NCBI GenBank assembly: GCA_034440395.1
Contig: JAWXBW010000069.1
Coordinates: 1-64,000 of the forward strand
Origin: JAAUTS01 sp034440395
GTDB taxonomy: Bacteria > Verrucomicrobiota > Verrucomicrobiia > Methylacidiphilales > JAAUTS01
Length of the DNA: 64,000 bases
Direction: 5' to 3'
The notes under the pieces were generated by a model. That model was not told where the DNA came from and made no database searches. It worked only from the letters and a program-made list of their open reading frames with translations. Position numbers and translations under genes: made by a program. Below are positions 61,928-64,000 of the stretch, one piece after another; position 1 is the first letter of the stretch; each line of letters starts with the position of its first letter.

Positions 61928-64000
61928 ATGCGCGCACGTACGTCTTACCCTTTCCACGAGATCGAACCTAAATGGCAAAAGCATTGGGATGAGCAGCAAT
62001 CCTTCAAAGCCGCTAACCCGGGCGAGCCTGGTTCTGAGAAGCCTAAATTTTATGCTCTAGACATGTTCCCCTACCCCTCTGGCGCAGGCTTACACGTAGG
62101 TCATCCCGAAGGTTACACGGCCACAGATATCGTAAGCCGCTACAAGCGCATGAAGGGTTTTAATGTCCTGCATCCCATGGGCTGGGACGCTTTCGGACTG
62201 CCCGCCGAACAGTATGCGGTGCAGACCGGAACGCATCCACGCATCACCACGGAAAAAAACATCGCCACCTTTAAACGTCAAATAAAAGCTCTAGGCTTTT
62301 CTTACGATTGGAGCCGAGAGGTAAATACAACGGATCCTAATTACTACCGTTGGAGTCAATGGATTTTCATTCAACTTTATAACAAAGGTCTCGCTTATAT
62401 TTCCGAAGCTCCCGTTTGGTATTGTCCTGCGCTGGGCACAGTTCTAGCCAATGAGGAGGTCTTAACCACCGATGCTGGTCCACGCTCTGAACGCGGCAAC
62501 CATCCCGTGGAGCGACGCCCCCTGCGGCAATGGATGTTAAAGATTACGGCGTATGCCGAACGCTTGCTGCATGATCTTGATGGCTTAGATTGGCCCGAGT
62601 CTTTGAAGGACATGCAACGTAACTGGATCGGTCGGAGCGAAGGTGCGAGGGTGAAATTTCAAGTCGCTCAAGTTAAGGCTGAAATTGAGGTATTTACCAC
62701 GAGGCCTGACACCCTCTTCGGTGCCACCTATTTAGTGTTAGCTCCTGAACATGCTCTTACTAAAACCATTACCACAGAATCACAACGCACTCATGTTGAG
62801 ACCTACATTAAACAAATTTCCTCTAAGACAGATCTTGAACGCACCGACTTAGCTAAAACTAAATCTGGCGTCTTCACGGGCGCTTACGCAGTGAATCCCG
62901 TTAACGGTCATGAAATTCCTATCTGGATTGCGGACTATGTGCTGATGGGTTACGGCACGGGTGCTATCATGGCGGTGCCAGCCCATGACGAGCGAGATCA
63001 TGAATTTGCTCAGGCCTATGACTTGCCCATCATACCTGTTGTTCAAGCAACTACGCCTCCGCAAGATGGGCACACCTGCTTCAGTGGCGAAGGCATCGCC
63101 ATGAACTCAGGCTTCCTAAATAACCTTCCCACCGCCGATGCTAAAAAGAAAATCATCACGTGGCTCGAAGAAAAAAAATCTGGTCATGGCACCATTAACT
63201 ACAAACTCCGTGACTGGCTTTTCTCTCGCCAACGCTATTGGGGTGAGCCCTTCCCTATCGTCTGGAAAGACGGCCAACACCGCACCATCCCTGAGTCCGA
63301 ACTACCACTGCTTCTCCCTGAGATGGATGACTATACGCCCAGTGCAGAAGGCCTAGCACCTCTCTCGAAAGCAAAGGACTGGCTAAACTTACCCGATGGC
63401 TCCGTTCGTGAAACCAACACCATGCCGCAATGGGCCGGCTCCTGCTGGTATTACTTACGTTATTGCGATCCTCACAACACGCAGGCTCCCATCTCGCGCG
63501 AGGCCGAAAGCTATTGGCTGGGAGACCAAGGCGTGGATCTCTACATCGGCGGCGCCGAGCACGCTGTGCTTCACCTCCTTTATGCCCGCTTCTGGCATAA
63601 AGTACTCTTTGACCTAGGCGTCGTGAGCAGTCCAGAACCCTTTCGTAAATTGGTTAACCAAGGGCTCATCTTAGGCGAAGACGGACATAAGATGTCCAAG
63701 TCAGTCGGCAACGTCGTCAATCCAGATGACGTTATCGAAGCTTATGGCGCCGATGCTCTTCGCCTTTTTGAAATGTTCATGGGTCCCCTTGAGCAAGTTA
63801 AACCGTGGAGCACAAAAGGCGTGGAAGGCGTTTACCGTTTCTTAGGCCGCTCATGGCGTCTCGTCATGAAAGAAGATCAAGAAGGGTCTTGGCACCTTAA
63901 CGAAGCACTACAAGATGTCCCTGCCGATGCTGCCACGCTCAAGGCCTTGCACAAAGCGATCAAGAAAGTTACCGAGGACATCGAATGTCTCTCCCTCAAT
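61928..64000 (+). CDS. leuS: Leucyl-tRNA synthetase (3' end beyond window)
   Basis: The first 691 codons of this class I synthetase are open to the window edge. It starts MRARTSYPFHEIEPKWQKHW and has the HIGH-type motif HVGH (res 56-59), FGATYLVLAPEH in the editing domain, the stretch DWLFSRQRYWGEP, GSCWYYLRY, and the KMSKS loop at 588-592. The editing and catalytic parts are therefore complete; the anticodon-binding C-terminus is missing. Start ATG 61928. Confidence 0.97.
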   Translation, partial: MRARTSYPFHEIEPKWQKHWDEQQSFKAANPGEPGSEKPKFYALDMFPYPSGAGLHVGHPEGYTATDIVSRYKRMKGFNVLHPMGWDAFGLPAEQYAVQTGTHPRITTEKNIATFKRQIKALGFSYDWSREVNTTDPNYYRWSQWIFIQLYNKGLAYISEAPVWYCPALGTVLANEEVLTTDAGPRSERGNHPVERRPLRQWMLKITAYAERLLHDLDGLDWPESLKDMQRNWIGRSEGARVKFQVAQVKAEIEVFTTRPDTLFGATYLVLAPEHALTKTITTESQRTHVETYIKQISSKTDLERTDLAKTKSGVFTGAYAVNPVNGHEIPIWIADYVLMGYGTGAIMAVPAHDERDHEFAQAYDLPIIPVVQATTPPQDGHTCFSGEGIAMNSGFLNNLPTADAKKKIITWLEEKKSGHGTINYKLRDWLFSRQRYWGEPFPIVWKDGQHRTIPESELPLLLPEMDDYTPSAEGLAPLSKAKDWLNLPDGSVRETNTMPQWAGSCWYYLRYCDPHNTQAPISREAESYWLGDQGVDLYIGGAEHAVLHLLYARFWHKVLFDLGVVSSPEPFRKLVNQGLILGEDGHKMSKSVGNVVNPDDVIEAYGADALRLFEMFMGPLEQVKPWSTKGVEGVYRFLGRSWRLVMKEDQEGSWHLNEALQDVPADAATLKALHKAIKKVTEDIECLSLN

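Overview
The window looks like chromosomal DNA of a Gram-negative bacterium of the PVC group, most likely a Verrucomicrobiota member (inference; no marker rRNA is present). It encodes an LPS envelope (waaA, lptD), a long three-domain-type IspG, a TIGR03790-family protein, a Wza/Wzc-type exopolysaccharide system, and PilT-type retraction ATPases. Genes are dense, mid-GC, and arranged in short operons with many 4-nt ATGA overlaps. Several starts are TTG or GTG, and I moved some starts where signal peptides or Shine-Dalgarno sequences argued for it.

Layout. 0-0.5 kb: tail of a VapB antitoxin plus VapC toxin, followed by a non-coding stretch with an imperfect inverted repeat. 0.9-6.5 kb: lycopene cyclase (minus), then a plus-strand run of GT2 glycosyltransferase, MBOAT-like membrane protein, ApaG, proC and a lipoamide-dehydrogenase-like flavoprotein. 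6.5-14.4 kb (minus): a MacA-like adaptor, ABC ATPase, two MacB-like permeases, two PilT-like ATPases and trpD. 14.6-17.7 kb (plus): coaD, DUF177, rpmF, plsX, fabH (classic fatty-acid/ribosomal cluster). 18-23.3 kb (minus): waaA, a Xer recombinase, a FIST sensor protein, an ABHD18-like hydrolase and PlsC. 23.3-25.5 kb (plus): crtI and cruF carotenoid genes. 25.5-34.4 kb (minus): rsfS, then an exopolysaccharide export/kinase/barrel/glycosyltransferase block, and an NtrC-type regulator with its kinase. 34.6-37.4 kb: alpha-E and circularly permuted ATP-grasp pair plus a possible small ORF. 37.4-41.9 kb: TIM-barrel isomerase, heme o synthase, PhnP-like MBL hydrolase, TIGR03790 protein. 42.0 kb: tRNA-Leu(CAA). 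42-54.6 kb (minus): a compositionally different MDR dehydrogenase, then an isoprenoid/envelope block: trmB, lptD, ugd, purA, uppS, cdsA, dxr, rseP, ispG. 54.7 kb: tRNA-Phe(GAA), then an unrecognised two-domain protein.

56-59 kb is an accessory island: an MntA/HepT nucleotidyltransferase-HEPN module behind a perfect palindrome, a Phd-type antitoxin whose PIN toxin is truncated next to transposon-end-like repeats, and a VWA protein. 59-59.8 kb is largely non-coding and ends in a structured GC-rich element. 59.8-61.6 kb holds four small stress/envelope genes (DUF883, a 39-aa membrane peptide, a glycine-rich YflT-like protein, a BON protein). leuS starts at 61.9 kb and runs off the right edge.

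How the parts fit: dxr, ispG, uppS and cdsA supply isoprenoid and lipid precursors; crtI, the fused CrtYc-d cyclase and cruF use isoprenoids to make a carotenoid that probably has one cyclised and one hydrated end; waaA and lptD build the outer membrane; the 26-34 kb block makes and regulates a secreted polysaccharide. The best candidates for new biology are the two-domain protein at 54.9 kb, the MBOAT homologue that lacks its conserved histidines, and the toxin-antitoxin island with its palindromes and decayed toxin.
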